Source of the DNA: an uncultured Flavobacteriales bacterium
GTDB lineage: Bacteria; Bacteroidota; Bacteroidia; Flavobacteriales_D; Sanyastnellaceae
Assembly (NCBI GenBank): GCA_938092195.1
Contig: CALKHD010000128.1
Span: 1 to 6,216, forward strand
Direction of reading: 5' to 3'
DNA length: 6,216 nt
Every line of letters starts with the position of its first letter. Positions within the stretch are counted from its first letter, which is position 1. Of the stretch, positions 5,874 through 6,216 are shown one piece after another. The position numbers and the translations under genes are program-made. Below the pieces are notes generated by a model. That model was not told where the DNA came from. It searched no databases and saw only the letters and a list, made by a program, of their open reading frames with translations.

Positions 5874-6216
5874 TCAAGCACACTTCAAATCTCCGTCCTT
5901 CCGCCTGCGGATGCCTAACACTCCCATACCTATGCCTCCAGCGATTAAGAAACCAAGACCACCATCAATTGGGATGCAGGGGTTTGTGCCGCTCGTAGAC
6001 GAGTAACTGTCTACTGTCGTACCGGTGAAAACCGAGTTTTCATACCACTCTGTGCACGGTGTCACATTCCACCCACACCCTTGACTACCGCCATATTGAG
6101 TACAAAAATCCTCGGGAAGGAAAGGGCCTGCGCACGAAGCCAAATCTCCACAGAGGGTGCAAGAACATGTGTTACAACAATCAGCAGCTTGACCTTGCGC
6201 TGAGAGACGCTCACCC
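5874..6216 (-). CDS. Cys-rich exported protein with PIDGG-type C-terminal sorting signal (5' end beyond window)
   Basis: The frame is open from the right edge (first whole codon at 6215) to TGA at 5876-5874, giving 113 visible residues. The true start lies outside. A TTG at 6143 could be taken as a start but would cut off coding sequence continuing upstream. Residues 1-11 (ERLSAQGQAA) look like the end of a signal peptide. The mature part holds a dense Cys cluster, C13, C14, C17, C19, C22 and C28, then C38, C47, C54 and C80. The C-terminus is a tripartite sorting signal: PIDGG (82-86), a Gly-rich hydrophobic helix (87-102) and RRRK (103-106), with a short tail ending in Cys112-Ala113. This is the PID-CTERM/PEP-CTERM-like design recognised by exosortases, and the exosortase gene follows 9 bases downstream in the same frame. 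The protein is probably its substrate. What the mature protein does is unknown. Confidence 0.85.
   Translation of the reverse strand, partial: GERLSAQGQAADCCNTCSCTLCGDLASCAGPFLPEDFCTQYGGSQGCGWNVTPCTEWYENSVFTGTTVDSYSSTSGTNPCIPIDGGLGFLIAGGIGMGVLGIRRRKDGDLKCA
5898..5972 (-). other. PID-CTERM-like sorting signal
   Basis: Encodes visible residues 82-106: the motif PIDGG, a 16-residue hydrophobic stretch rich in Gly, and the basic stop-transfer cluster RRRK. Cleavage by an exosortase is expected near the PIDGG motif. The assignment rests on motif order and on the adjacent exosortase gene. Confidence 0.8.

Noticed and set aside
5874..6143. A start at TTG 6143 for the PIDGG protein
   Set aside because: The same frame stays open to the right edge and upstream codons encode more of the Cys cluster and a signal-peptide-like end, so the start lies outside the window.

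Overview
The window reads as chromosomal DNA of a Bacteroidota bacterium, most likely a Flavobacteriales relative with a fairly balanced base composition. Three things point there. A giant secreted protein is built from Cys/Asp-rich GCTD...DDGSC repeats and GDGWNG modules, a style common in that phylum. A small conserved protein has the GCSID and FDR motifs of a family I know only from Bacteroidota. An exosortase-type sorting locus has a PIDGG-type C-terminal signal. Everything is on the minus strand, so transcription runs from right to left.

Right part (6216 to 4711), a compact protein-sorting locus. It starts with the 3' part of a gene for a Cys-rich exported protein ending in a PIDGG + hydrophobic + RRRK sorting signal. 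Next come an exosortase/archaeosortase-family membrane protease-transpeptidase with a Cys-Arg-His triad, and a four-helix membrane protein. The first two genes are 9 bases apart. The second and third overlap by four bases (ATGA). Substrate, processing enzyme and probable accessory protein thus appear to form one operon whose promoter lies beyond the right edge.

Middle (4632 to 4138). A 164-residue conserved protein of unknown function starts 78 bases after the accessory gene. A 204-base intergenic gap follows, with one candidate Bacteroidota-type promoter (TTTG-N20-TATCTTTC) placed to serve the next gene.

Left part (3933 to 1). One uninterrupted reading frame of 1311 codons runs off the left edge without a stop. 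It encodes a signal peptide, an N-terminal domain, eleven copies of an exactly 21-residue Cys-rich repeat, five two-half beta modules carrying a D-x-F-x-D-G-W-N type motif (one cut by the edge), and three domains resembling the PPC (pre-peptidase C-terminal) fold. The short repeats act as punctuation between the larger modules. Its C-terminus, which would show how it is exported and anchored, lies outside the window. The shorter frames overlapping this gene on both strands are shadows.

No RNA genes, insertion sequences, CRISPR arrays or convincing terminators were seen. No stretch over 300 bases lacks a gene.
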